From Cyclospora cayetanensis (Eukaryota; Apicomplexa; Conoidasida; Eucoccidiorida; Eimeriidae), in NCBI RefSeq assembly GCF_002999335.1, contig NW_020312069.1, forward strand, positions 50,531 through 114,530: a stretch of 64,000 nucleotides of DNA, written 5' to 3'. The notes under the pieces were generated by a model that ran no database searches, was not told where the DNA came from, and worked only from the letters and a program-made list of their open reading frames with translations. Both the position numbers and the translations under genes were made by a program. Within the stretch, counting starts at the first letter, position 1. Each line of letters begins with the position of its first letter. Below, piece by piece: positions 23,029 to 34,895 of this stretch.

Positions 23029-23189
23029 CGCACGCTCACGTCTGTGGGTGTGCGGCTCCGTTCGCACGCTTGTTTGCGCAGTGTACAGCGACACGGTGGT
23101 ATAGTAGTCGGTAAGGCCGATAAGATGCATATGGTGGGTAGGCGCGCGCCGAACGCGGTAAGGGGGGGCCCTGATCATCGTAGGCGGCT

Positions 23190-23340
23190 CAAGAACAAGG
23201 CCTTCTTCTCAAAGGCCTCCTCCATAGAGGCCTCCTTCTCAGAGGCCTCCTTGCCACTTCAAAGGCCGCCTTTCCATCCCAGAGGCACACTTACCTTGCG
23301 AAAAAGGCCTGGAAATCCCCATCCCCAAAGGCCCCCTTAA
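23190..23340. repeat. imperfect AAGGCCTCC tandem block
   Basis: At least seven variants of the word (A)AAGGCCTCCTTCTC occur in about 150 nt, separated by 5-20 nt. A related block with AAAGGCTTT/CAGGCCTTTGAAGG words occurs at about 29,550-29,720. Confidence 0.6.
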
Positions 23341-24969
23341 ACGCCGGAAAGGCGCCTTAGGGTTTGGGAAAAAGAGCAGTTTGCATCTTTAGGAGCGATT
23401 TTCCGAACTGGTCTGGAGTAAACCGTTAGGAGAAGACACCCTTCTTCAGGGGCCCTATCGGGGGGCCCTCTCGGAGTCAGCAGCTAAGGTACTGGGGAGT
23501 GAAACTGCACAAACAAGACGACATACTGATGCACTCTAAGCCGTACCAATTTAATGACCTATGAACCTTTTTGTTGCAACTATTACTTTTGTTATTTCAT
23601 TGCATTCATCTTCCTGCACGCAGTGCTAGGCGACGTAGAGTTCCCTAGGTTCTTTTCGTGTGGTGACGTGGAATGTGAGGCTGTCTGTCGATCAGCTGGA
23701 ATTCAAATCGTTGGCAGCTAATATATGAATAATAATTTAGTAACAAGTCGCTTGACGCGCCCGTTTCGATGCTTCCCAATGGTCTGTCCAGTCATCCAGG
23801 GCAACCTAAATCGACGCATGCTCGTCTGCAGAAAATGACCTAAGTTTTATTCTAATTGACGGCGTAGTATGAATCGTGTCACCCCAAGTCTCGTGTGAGC
23901 ATACTTAAGCGTTTGCCGCATGGCTCTTTGGAGAAAAAAATTCGCCAGCAACGCGTGCCTACCACAAGTGTCTGTATGCGGGACCGCCAGCGGCCATCTG
24001 ACGCGCTTTCATAATGCAGCTAGTTGCATTCTCAAAGCAGCTGGACCTTTGCTCCCTGCTCCCAGGAGCGTGCGTGACGTCAATTCAACGATGAGAAGAA
24101 GACAACTTCTCACAGGAGAACCGCGACCTTGCTCCCTCATGGAATTCTGCTGCATGGATTTTTCTTGAGCTGCCCAACTGCAGGATGGAGAACGTAGAAA
24201 GCGGAAGAAAAAAGAGACGAAGGTTGAGGTAAAATTTCGTCGGAGGTGGACGGCGACGGCGCACCGGTACTTCGTCTCTTTCCCTTCATCTCTGTTCAGG
24301 CAGCCACCTCCTGCACCGAAATCTTGCCGCAAAATGATATGCAACAAATTAGATGGATGCAAAATGATCGCTCATCAGTAAGATAAAAGATGTCAAGCAG
24401 AGAGCAAGGATGAGGCGAGACATACTGAAGCTGTTACTGGGCCCTTCGCCCAACAATCTAGTCCCCAAGGCATGTGAGAGGCAAGCCCACCACCAGGCCT
24501 TACCACAAAGTACGACTTTACTCCGACGTTCATTCAACTTCCAGCCTTAGCGGGAAACTTTCCCTACAAACACTGAAACCTTGCCATGGAGAGTAGGTGT
24601 GGCTCTAAAGTGTCATACGCTGTGCTCTACAACCAAGGTTACTATCAGACGCATAAGTTCACACTTTTCACCCATATTCCCTTGCTTTTACCACCGCCTG
24701 CTTTCCGCGCGACTTTCAGTGCATCGTGACGCATAGTACCAGCTGCTGGTAGCACTTATCAGAACCTGCATTGTAACTTAGATTCCTGATCATAATAGCA
24801 GTATTCCAGGTTCCCTTTATTCTTGGGATATAATCGCACAGATTGTGTACATACCATGGAACCCCCGACTGCTGACAGGGCGTACTGGCACATCTTGTTT
24901 GTAATTCTCCATCAAAAGTCTCCGTGGACCGACACTTAACTTCCGACACAATACAAGCCCAATAGAAAG

Positions 24970-25290
24970 TTACTAAGGGTTTATCAAAAGAGTTCCTTCT
25001 ATCTCCTACTTGCGTCAATCACAGGTCCCAGCATGGGGGGAAAGAGACACTTAGTCCGCGCGTAGCTACACCCTCTGAGCAGTCAGAGTATTCAGAGCTG
25101 GTACCCCATATCATCTGGCGCACAAGCACACAGTGTTGCGACTATTTGTTCTAAGTAGAAGCTACTCCGCAATAAATAAGAAATACTAGCACCAGTTAGT
25201 GAACTATTCACCATTTCTTAGTTAAGCATAACGAGTAGTAGTGTGCCTAAATCTTCCTAACCTGCTATAGAAGGTGCAGCTGTGTGCACT
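24970..25290 (+). repeat. dispersed LTR-like repeat, copy 1 (solo)
   Basis: Shares with four other copies in this window the ordered words GTAGCTACACCCTC, AGAGTATTCAGAGCTGGT, CATATCATCTGGCGCACAAG, CACAGTGTT and CGCAATAAATAAG, and ends near AGTAGTAGTGTGCC. No internal retrotransposon sequence was recognised on either side, so it looks like a solo LTR. The boundaries are approximate. Confidence 0.6.
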
Positions 25291-26039
25291 CTAATTGTCC
25301 CTCTCTTATAAAGCCAGGACCTTAAGCGGTTCTGGTTTGGTGAGAGGAACCAGTTTTTGGAAGGAGGGCATTCAACAACTTTCTAGTAAGTCCATGATGG
25401 GTTTCGGCCTAAAGGCGTCTACCTTGGAGTCCCTTAATGGAGCTACAGGGATAACAACCCCTTGAATATGTGAGCAGAATGAAATTAAGGACATGCAAGC
25501 TACAAGAAGCAGGCTGTAAAGTTGGTATTATATTGTAGATAAGTCCAATACCGTTTTCACCCACTGCAGGGTTTGGTGTGCGGGGCATTTGGTTGTGACC
25601 TCACAGCCACCCATTGCCATGGTGTGGTCGATGACTTTTGACCTGGGAGCAGTCCAAGCTAAGAATACTTGTATCTTTTCTTGCGAGAGAGGCTCAACAC
25701 GGGTAAGCCTCAACAGAAGAGTGCTACAACATTTTTCTGGGGCATACAGAGCGAAATTTACCTGCATAGAAAGCAAAACGAATCCAAAATGCCTTAACGA
25801 ATAAGCCAAGCAAGTATAATGCCTTGGGTTTCTGCTTCAGCTGGTGGCTACTAACCAAAACCTTCCCATCCTGTCATGAGCTACCGGGCTTGTGCATGCG
25901 TTCCCCTGTACACTTATGGCGTCGCCGGCACCGACTGGCGGGGATTGCGGAAAGGACGGTGGTTAAACGGTATATTTTTGAGGGCTACTATTCTAAGGGT
26001 AGTACAATCATTGCTTGTACAACTAGATTCAGCGGCAAG

Positions 26040-26897
26040 ATGGCCCGCGCCGAGCCCGATGTGACTGTCCCTGCAGGGGACCCCAAGGCCGGGGCTAAGG
26101 TCTTCAAGGCGAAATGCGCACAGTGCCATACTGTTAACAAAGGTAAGAGGTTCTTCGTTTGCTTAATTCTGCTGTTTTTGGGGAGCTTCCTTCGTGTGAT
26201 TGCCAGAATCCCTCGTTAATTGGTGGTGACTCGCAGAACCTTGGCCGGCTGCTTCATGGGCAAGGGTAAGGGGGGTTCATGGATCGTTTGAGTTGTAGGC
26301 GTCGTTTTTTGCGCCGGTTCAAGCTCTGAAGCGCCGTTTAGCGATTCCATTGTTTAAGGGCGAAAACTGTCCCTGATTCTTCTACTCTGAATTTTCCCTT
26401 GGACCGCGTTTTCTGGCCACATGCGCTAACCCGCCCGGCATGTGTTTGTCACGCCTCACTATAATGCAGTTCTTTCATCTTCTACACTGAGCTTGTATTG
26501 CCTAGTTTTGTTCCGGGTGTTCCCACTTACCCTCCATCGCTTCCCCATGTTCCATAGTGTTACTCACCCTCCCGCCGATATCCCCTGTTCGTCTTCCCTC
26601 CCTCTCTGTGGTCCTTCATCACCAACATAGATCTTTTTATCTTGTTTGTACACAGGCGGAGCCACAAAACAGGGGCCTAACTTGTTCGGCTTTATGGGCA
26701 AGCCCTCTGGCTCTGCTGATTTCCCCTACAGCGACGCAAACAAGAACAGCGGCATCGTCTGGTCCGAGAAGCACTTGTGGGAGTACCTCTTGAACCCCAA
26801 GGCTTACATTCCGGGCACGAAGATGGTATTTGCGGGGATCAAGAAGGAGACTGAAAGAGCCAACCTGATTGCCTACCTTGTTGAAGCAACTAAATAG
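26040..26897 (+). CDS. cytochrome c
   Basis: Two exons, 26040-26142 and 26656-26897, encode 114 residues, the normal length. Haem attachment is CAQCH at residues 26-30. The axial Met lies in [12 protein letters not shown]. The invariant blocks [33 protein letters not shown] and the C-terminal helix [11 protein letters not shown] are all present. The ATG lies in ..GCAAGATGG, and the short N-terminal extension ([20 protein letters not shown]) is usual for protists. The protein carries electrons from complex III to complex IV in the mitochondrial intermembrane space. The 513-nt intron splits the Gly-Gly after NK (codon phase 1). The gene converges on the EF-hand gene with about 1.1 kb between stops. 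It has no CAG tract, unlike most genes here, as expected for a small conserved protein. Confidence 0.97.
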
Positions 26898-27979
26898 TTC
26901 TCTACACCCCGGATGATTGGCAGAGGCGGTTCGAGACTCAGACCTACTTTTCTATACATTTGACCTCCTGCAGTTCGTTTACCGCATGGGACCGTATGTG
27001 CAGTGCCGCAGCCACAAATTGCTGGGGTTTAGAAAGTGGCTGCCTTCAGGCTTCGGGAGATATCAGCGCCCAATTTTCGCTACAAAGTCTTAAGGATAGA
27101 ACGCGTACGTGTGCCTCTTCATAGAGGCTTTGGCACGTTACGTTCGTCTTTATTCACATGAACAATCTCCAAACCTCTGTTTTTTGCCAATGTTACATTC
27201 TGTGGCAGAGAAGTTGCCAGGCCACTTATGTCGAGGCTGGGTAGAAGTAAGCGGAACCGCGATGGGAAGTAAGGACGAATAGGGAGTGAAGTAAAGCTAA
27301 CCAAGAAAGAGAGCATAATGCATATCAACACACTTGGATTGAGAGAGGAGTTAGAGCATTGTGCCGGGGGCAGGTAGTAAAGAGACGAAGCGAAAGGACT
27401 GGAAAGTAGAAGGGAAGGGGTAGGGGAGGAAAGGACTAGATAGCACGATGCACATTCTCCCGCTTATTTTTGGATGCTTTCCTGGTTTTTTTTCATGGAC
27501 TCGGCGAGTGGCACGATTTTTCCTGAGATAGACAGGCGGTGCAACCAGCAGGCTTCTTGTCTGAACAAGTGTGGTGTTAACTGCAGCTACTAGTGAAAAA
27601 CCTTTCACTGGTATTTCATCTAGCCTTGTGTAACGGCAGCTTAAGCAAAGTTCGGCACACGCATATTGGGAAATCAGAGGCTCGCCCTCTCCTTGTTCCT
27701 GCCTGCCTTCTCTATCCAGCGAAAGCTTGCTAACCAGAAGTTTGTTCTTTCAGCTACCAGGTTTATCCACTTGCACTTTTTCTTCTATGCGCATGGCTCT
27801 ATGCGTCATGAATGCTTGCGTACGCCCCTCCCCTTATTCGCCTGCATTTCCTTCACGCCCCTATGAGTTCTTGCTTTGAAATACGCTTTCTATCGAACTG
27901 ACTGACTGTTTCTTCGTAGATGTCTGTGAGTGTCTTTCTATCTGTCCGTATCTAATCCCTTGCTTTCTTCTGTATTATC
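26898..27979. other. convergent 3' flanks of cytochrome c and the EF-hand gene
   Basis: No gene recognised. The frames are 60-85 codons without motifs and the sequence is T-rich with CTTTC tracts. Confidence 0.4.
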
Positions 27980-30900
27980 CTATGCACTGAACAATTCGCC
28001 TGAAAGTGTATGCGTCGGACCATTCTTATAATATATAGATTCCTTCAGTCCTTCTTGTATTGTTTCTTCTTGCAGGGGCTCCTTAGCTGGGGGATCTAGA
28101 ACGGCTAAAAGGGGGCGGTACGCGACCTCCTGTAGGTTGCCCTTGTCGCACAACCAGAGGCAGAGCTACAGAAGAAACCAGAAGCGCCACAATGCGAAAA
28201 CACAGGAGTAAAAATACGAGTCTTATCTACCGATGGATTATTATGTAGTATCTTGTGTTTGTTCATCATCCTTAGTTTTGCCCTCATTGTCACCATGGGT
28301 CTTTTGTGTCTTGCCTTCTATCAGTTTAGATACAAAGCAAGCTGTGATAGGGGAAAAGATAACAGCCTATCTCATTCCACAATGCTTCATTTGTTCTAAA
28401 ACACTTGTAAAAGGTGGAGCTAGACCAAATCGAGTTCTTCTTCTGTCACAGGCAAATCCAGCATCCCCAGAATCCGCCACAATTGCCAACGGGTAACATG
28501 CTGCCTACACAGAGAAAAAATCCCCGCAGACTGGAACTGAATGGATAAAGAGGGAATTATTGATAAATAAAAGGGGAAGCCAGGATCAATAGAATGAGAG
28601 GACGGCAATGCATGTAAATTCGTTCGGAATAAAAGACTATGTTGACAATGGGACTACATCTCTTTCTAGTTCTTGCGCTGGTTTGGTGCCTTTGCCTTTA
28701 CATGCTGCTGATCGCATTTCTCGATGTGTATCCCTAAGCAGCATCTAAGCTCATTGTGTTGCTTTGAATGTATTAATTGGCTTTGGGTCATCTTAAGGGT
28801 TGCTTGGTTCAGTGTACTCGTTCGCCTTTTTCTTGTGGTTTACACTCTGAGTACTTCCACTCTCACGTACGTCCGTCGCTTATCAAAGTCATGAAAAGTC
28901 GGCAGCATGATCTTTCTAGTCTGCTGGACTTGGCACTTTAAGCGGTTCTTCAGCGTCGTTAGGCGAACCTAGACAGCCATGCCACCAACCGTCATACAGA
29001 GGATCCAAAGCGTATAAGCAGAGTGTTTGGCTGCCCAGAACCCGAAGCTTTGACACTAGCTCAAGCTCCGTAATATAATTTGTTCACATTACATTCTACA
29101 CCGTAGATCTTGGTTGCTGAACCCTCCGCCATAACCCTTAGGTTGCTGACAAGTTCTTCAGGGGTCATTGATGCCTTGTCTTCTTGTGCAATTCTCAGTT
29201 CAGAAGGCGTTGGCACAGGGACTACCCGCACTGGATAGTGCTCCGCTTCCTGAGAAAACAGATGCTTCAACTACAGTTTCCTTTTTTTCCGTGAATTGTG
29301 GGATTCTCGCCGCCGGAAAGACGTGCGAAGGAGCACCGGGCACTCGCGTACCATTATTGCTTTCATGAAAGCTTTGTGTTCAAAATAATACAGTGAGCAC
29401 AGCAAAAGTGATGCAGTAGCTCGAAAATAACATTAGCACTGCACGCCAAATTGTACGACACAGCCTTGAGAAGGCTGCGCAAATGTGATCAGAGCATTTC
29501 TTATATGAAGACTCTCATTTGTACTGACGCACTAATCACCTTTCCAACATCAAAGGTTTCAAAGGGCCACAGTAGAGCCTTTTCTCAGACCTTTCAGGCT
29601 TTTGAAAGGCTTTCCGCGTTCCCTTAAGTGGCAAACTACCCCAAGCTGGTTTTTTTGAAGGCCTATGGTCCTCATGCGATTTTTCTGGAGCCTCACTCAG
29701 GCCTTTGAAGGACCCCTTTAGAGTCTTACTAGTTCCTCGAAGTGCGTTTGTGTCGAGCTGTGCACACATACAGGGTTTCCAAGTTTGCTTTCAATGTGTC
29801 TGCATAGTGAGTCGTAGGCGAACATTCCATCAGGTCGAAGGAACTGTTGGAAAAGACTGCGCCAATCGCTCTGCGCCAAACACACAAAACTTACGCATAC
29901 CCTCACTCATGTCTAGAACTGAAGAGACAGGAAGTGTGCAAACAGTTATGTGTGTGTTTCGTCGTGTTTCAAGCAGATAAGCAGAAACACCTAAGTGTGA
30001 TTCTGTGCACTAAAAGGAACAACTACACTTAACACTGAGAGCGGTTTCAATGCTTGCTACTTTCTCTTTACTTCTCATTTAAAGCCCAACAGAACAACAT
30101 AACCCAGCAGCTTGTAGTCTGCGTAGTAGCCGTTTAAACGCGAAATTTAAATGTACTGGCATCTCTCTGCATTTGTCTGGATCCTCAGCCTCTCTCATAG
30201 TTGCTGGCCCCCGTTTATGCCACTACCTGCTGCTTTTATATTCCCCTCCCTGTTCTACTGTCTCATAATGCTATTGCCTGTTTTTTGATTTCTACATCTG
30301 CTGGACTACTCTAGGCCCCAGCAAAGAGAAGGCAAGCTTATGAATCCAGCTCTCCGAATTCGACCAACTGGCTTGCTCCCACAAAACTTCTTTGGTATAC
30401 GAGTTCCTGCATAATCTAGACAGGGAGGCGAAAATTCCACTGCCTTTAAGTAGAGGAATATTTCAGGGGGGGTGATCTCATTCGTACTTCGTCCAGCTGA
30501 ATCTTCAGTGCAGAAATAAAAACGGACTCTGCTTGGGCCCTCGAGCAAACACCCCTCCTAAGACTATCGAAATCCCTAAAACTTTCTCTCAGAGGCAGCT
30601 GGCCTGCTACCACGGCCGTCTGCAACAAAATACATTGACCAAGCTATTGCATTGGTCTTGGTGGCATATGCAGGTAATGCTATGAGCCGTGAAAATTGAA
30701 GCACATGCTTTAATGACCTTACTGTGCTGACTTTTCACTCATACGGAGCCCTGTTGCAGCTGCTAATTTATGATTCATTGTATATTTGATTACGAATAAA
30801 ATTTGATTTTGTTTCATGCCAACGATAAGATGGGAGAATGGAAGGATACAGCGACGGACTTAAGTCAGGCAAGGTGCGAACTCTAAAACATCAGCACTAC

Positions 30901-32592
30901 TCCCTTGGTTTTCTGCTTTAAACAAATAATCTGCTTGCCTCAATTTTTTGAACAGCGGACCTCAGTTCGTGGGCCCACGTCCTTGTCGGTGTTTCAGGAG
31001 AGCAGTGGGCTTCTTTTCCTCCATTTTCTTCACACTCTTGCATTCCAGTTGCCCCATGGAATGTTTGAGATGTTCCCAAAGTCATATTGGTAGCTCCTTG
31101 AGTTACTGTGAAGTCCTTTGGGGTTCCCGAAGGGGTACCTGATTGCGTCAAAGGTATTTCTTCTAGGGGCCCCTCAACGAGGAGACGCAGTTTCCGGCAG
31201 TCTACTAGGCCTTCCGGAGTTGTGACAAGTCTGCCCAGCAGTCGAACTTCCTCTTCTGTAAATTTGTCTGAGCTCAAAATATAGAATTGGAAAGAAACAT
31301 TTTCCAAAACAACTATAATATCAACATCAGATGGAGAAAAGAAGTATGTTTACAAGTAATCACAAACAGGAAGATAATGCCACCCAGCACACTAACACGA
31401 TGAAAAAACAAGCGGAGGTACCATTCAAAGGTGCAACACCAAACACACTAAGTGAAGTCTACGATACATTTCATCACCCATATTAGCGGGTTTATCTCTG
31501 CAAAGCTTATTAACAACTGCAATTTTACTTAGAAAGCTCTCTATTTCTGCGTGCTAAGTAAGAAATTAAAATTATTTTCACAGCTGTCAGTATGCTTGTA
31601 AGAAAGCTGTGGCAGTTGCCTTAAGCCCGCCTTACAACCCAAGGCATAAAAATCAGTGCAATTAGCGTTTTTCTGATTAACGGGCCTCTCACTTTCTCTA
31701 AAGGAAACAGGGAAAGCCCTCTCGAAGACACCGAGGGGGATTTTGCCGGTATTGTGCTTGTCAAAAGGAGCAAAGGCAGCTCGTAAATCTAAGCGTCGTG
31801 TTGCACTTAAAAGCCGCAAATTCACAAGAGCTCGATGCACAAGGGATGACTCTGATGGATCCAGTGGCGCCTTAGGAAGAGGCAACAGCACACTTCCTGC
31901 ACAGTTTTACGCCGCAGAAGTGACGCACGGGGAGAACCAGAACGATGGATGCAAGAGTTAGATGGGTGTCTGTCATTATATTTTATTCGGAAAATTAGGA
32001 CTAGGGCAGCAGGAACATAGAGGTACCGTAGGGGTGCGGAAGGGAATGAAGTGTAGGGGAGGAAGGATGACTTGGGAGTGTGCTGTGAATCTAATGGATG
32101 ACTCAAGTTGAGGGCAGCCTAGAGCTTGGATATTAGATTTTGCCACGTGAGTCTGCCTAGCTAATAAGCTCTTTTCGTTTCTCCTGCTTTGCCCAAGCAG
32201 AACGTCATTTGCTTTTAATCTTGACCCCATTCGTTGGTTGTTGTGCATTGGGATTAACCTGGCTGGAGGGCCACAACTTCTGAATCTTGTTTCATTTCGA
32301 CTGCTCCGAAGACTTTGTTGACTTCTCTGCAAAATTCGTTAAACTTAATGTTCCCAGTTGCTCTGTTTTCGTGTGACAAGGCTAGGCAGTCAGCCTCTGT
32401 GTCGGTTAGCCTAACCCCAGCGGCACAAAGGGCTCTATGAAACTGGGAAACCGAGATTTCTCCATGGTTGAGGTGGTCGAATGGCTTCATGAAATCAACA
32501 AGACGTACGGAATGCGCAAACACATATCGACGCACTCTGTCTAGGAGCAGAGGATACTCGTGTCCATTGCTCTCGTCTGCATGTAAAACCAT
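27980..32592 (-). CDS. protein with repeated degenerate EF-hand-like modules (502 aa)
   Basis: Eight minus-strand exons phase together: 32592-32259, 31896-31693, 31267-30939, 30619-30488, 29870-29772, 29249-29100, 28500-28426, 28165-27980. The protein repeats a unit of the form helix-RVRRYVFAHSVRL, an acidic loop (FMKPFDHLNHGEISVSQF; later FAPFDKHNTGKIPLGVF, then SFRDFDSLRRGVCSRAQ), and a second half with a short beta-like turn (FNEFCREVNKVFG, YDSLCRHIESKLG, VAYRPLLAVLD). This is the layout of paired EF-hands, but the loops lack several Ca-ligands, so calcium binding is doubtful. The module order resembles large EF-hand proteins of alveolates and oomycetes. The function is unknown. Intron 3 (30938-30620) has a GC donor (GAG|GCAAGC), which restores the repeat unit ELRSAVQKIE-TAVVAG. 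The ATG at 32592 is the first in frame, but a 5' exon is possible. Confidence 0.72.
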
Positions 32593-34009
32593 TCTGATAT
32601 TATAGGGCAATCAACTTTAAAGCTGTGCAGAAATTATCTAAAGCTCAACGAAAGAAACATGAACAGAGGTATTACGGTATATTTGATAGTGGTTTTGCTT
32701 ATGGCCCTCCCTTCTGCAAATAGAGCAGCCGGCTTCGCGGGGATAAGTGAATGCAGATAAAGGCTTCGCATGCGCCTCCACGAGGGCAGAAATGAATGAG
32801 CTGTGGCATGCAACTAAGATCGATGCAATATAACATGCTGTTTAGAGCCATGCCGACAGTGCTGGGTGCTTTTCGAATCCTTAAATTGGATATGAAGATG
32901 CTGATACGGGAGTGAAAAAGCAAGAGCCCTGCCGTGTGGTGCGAGGAGATGCTGCTGTTTGTGTGAGTCTTAGGAGGCGTTGTTATGTAAGCCCTTACTT
33001 CTATAGATATTTATCATGATTGGACCCGTTTATATAGGTGATACATCAAAATAGCGACTTTTATCGACATAACTCGCTCTTGGTGGAGCGACGCCGAGAT
33101 GGTCACTAGAAAGGCTCTGTCTTGCGACGTGGCACGTTCAGAAACACAAGGAGAGAATAATGAGCAGCTTAAATTATTCTTCAACACACATGTAGTACAA
33201 TGTAATTTTTGGTGATGATTAGGAGAGTGTCTGTGGAATCGTACATTATTGCATTTCTTTCACAGCGGGATTCCGGAGCATCGGAGCCCTGTTTGCACAG
33301 GGAATACCATACTGAAATCTAGCTAAAGGCAACAGAGCTACAGCTTCTCATTAAAACCTGTCCCATATATCGTAAGATTGAATTTTTGCATGGGTTAGAC
33401 GCAAACATATTAACTTTCTTTTATATAACTCCCGGCGGTGTGTCGTGGCCTTCCCGAAGTGACCTAAACCTTGATACTATAGATCTGCTTTTAAAAGTGC
33501 ATCACTTGCACCCCTTCCTGTAAAAACAGATATCTAAAGGCAGGAAGTACCAGCAAAGCCAGTGAACCACATACATTGGCTCCATAAGTCGCTGCTACTT
33601 GCTGAGTTGAGACTCGTTCCGGCAGTAGTACCATGAAAGCAAGCGCAGTGAGTTTGCCTATCATTGGGTGCTTAAGAGCCAGGGATGTAAGTAAAGAGTA
33701 CCGCAACTATCTAGTCGGGAAACATTCCTAATTAGTCCTACTGTCAAAAAATCCAGAACAGCAACTGTAAACGGTGTACGTCCGCACCCCGCAAGCAGCA
33801 ATGGTTCTACGAACGTTTGGTATCCTCTACTTCGTCCAGAAGCTACGATCAGATTCCGCATATAACTTATAAAGGTGAGTCCTAGAAAAGCGTCGTTGAG
33901 TGGCTCCCTCACTCCAACGCGTGTTTCTATCCCTCCATTCCTTTTGTAACTCCAGCGATGGTCCTCACAGGGAAACACTTGACTCTAGACCTCGTTAAAA
34001 CCTTATAGA
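32593..34009. other. AT-rich spacer upstream of the EF-hand gene, with a broken membrane-type reading frame
   Basis: Only the minus-strand frames at 33,491-33,978, listed separately, have protein-like composition. The remainder shows no motif. Confidence 0.4.
33491..33978 (-). pseudogene. membrane-type reading frame, broken or with a very short intron
   Basis: Two overlapping minus-strand frames look like consecutive parts of one hydrophobic protein. The first is VREPLNDAFLGLTFISYMRN..., up to AVLDFLT. The second is LRYSLLTSLALKHPMIGK..., up to LLVLPAFRYLFLQEG. Together they give about 150 residues with two or three likely membrane segments. They are in different frames. Removing a 35-nt segment with GT...AG ends restores one frame, but that is far shorter than other introns here (57 nt and up). 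A simple frameshift in a decaying gene is at least as likely. The family was not recognised. It lies right beside the LTR element, which favours a pseudogene or a gene fragment. Confidence 0.35.
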
Positions 34010-34340
34010 GAGTCACTGGTTATCTAAGAAGAGCTCCCTTCTTCTCTTGGTCGCACGTCGAAGATTTCTTGGCACATAGGGAGAGGAACAGATAGGCTGT
34101 GCGTAGCTGCACCCTCGGAGGCTCCAAACATTCACAACTGGTTCCATGTAGCATCTAGCGCACATGCACTAATATTGTATCTAATTGTATCGAGCTGACG
34201 CTATTTTGCAGTAAATAATATATATGAACAGACAAGCCTATTTGCCAATATTCTACTAATTTGTGGTTAATTACAACCAATGCAGTAGAAAGTGCCGAGG
34301 CCCCCTAAAAGTGTACACCTGCATCATAAACTCCCTCAAT
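34010..34340 (+). repeat. LTR copy 2 (3' LTR of element A)
   Basis: Carries the family words GTAGCTGCACCCTC, AACATTCACAACTGGTTCC, CATCTAGCGCACATGCAC, CGAGCTGACGCTATTTTGCA, AACAGACAAGC, TTCTACTAATTTGTGGTTAA and GCAGTAGAAAGTGCCGAGG in the same order as copies 1, 3, 4 and 5. Confidence 0.7.
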
Positions 34341-34779
34341 ACAAGGAATAATATCAAGCAAAGCAATATGACTGTTGTTAGCTTTAAATCTCAATCACTG
34401 CAGAAGCGCGCTTTTGCGAAGCTCAGTGTGTCCACGTTCCTCTGGGTGGTTCGAAATGGTCCTATTTGTCACTGCATAAGCAGGCCATGAATGCACTCCA
34501 GAACCCACTAACGAGTTTCTGATCCCCCTCTAGAATAATACTACTATGGAGCTAGTGGAGCGTCTACAAATGGGCAAAGATCAGTCGACCGTCATCCTCA
34601 GCAGTGTCAGAGCTGAAGCAACTAGAAGAATTGGGCGTGTTTGCTTAGTCTATCCACAATGAAGTAGGTGCCATCCTGACCCTGGCCCTTCGGAAGTTCC
34701 AACAACAAAGTCCATATTCAAAACAGTCTAAGTCACCTTTCAGTATCTGGGCGGGTTTACAAAACGCGGGGCTAGGGAA

Positions 34780-34895
34780 TTTTGCATGGCTTCAGGTACT
34801 GACAATCTGGGCATGACAGTACAAACGGCTCTGCCGCAAGACGCATGCCAGGCGACCAAAAGGACCGCCATTGCTTTCCCAATGTAGTGTGCAGC
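34780..34895 (-). pseudogene. integrase zinc-binding (H2C2) remnant of element A
   Basis: A minus-strand frame reads FWSPGMRLAAEPFVLSCPDC, followed by Q and a Lys-containing tail. This matches the retroviral/Ty3-type integrase signature in which W-P-G-M precedes a CPxCQ pair. A His about 20 residues upstream is compatible with the first ligand. The frame is closed by stops shortly after. It is a fossil; no intact integrase core was found. Confidence 0.62.

Larger units (their letters stand above)
23029..26039. other. intergenic, AT-richer, with a short GGCCTCC repeat block and a solo LTR-like copy
   Basis: CAG repeats stop near 23,000 and the base composition changes. No gene is recognised. 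A minus-strand frame at 25,528-25,809 is open for 93 codons with mixed composition but no recognised motif; it could be an orphan exon. The repeat copies inside are listed separately. Confidence 0.45.

Noticed and set aside
26238..26265. Segment resembling an extra exon within the cytochrome c intron (cag before, GTAAGG after)
   Set aside because: Direct joining of 26142 to 26656 gives the exact cytochrome c sequence; including the segment would insert residues into an invariant region.
30310..30400. Possible additional exon (ELVYQRSFVGASQLVEF) in the EF-hand-like gene
   Set aside because: It has a phase-0 acceptor but no usable donor before its stop, and exons 4 and 5 already join in phase with the expected repeat pattern.
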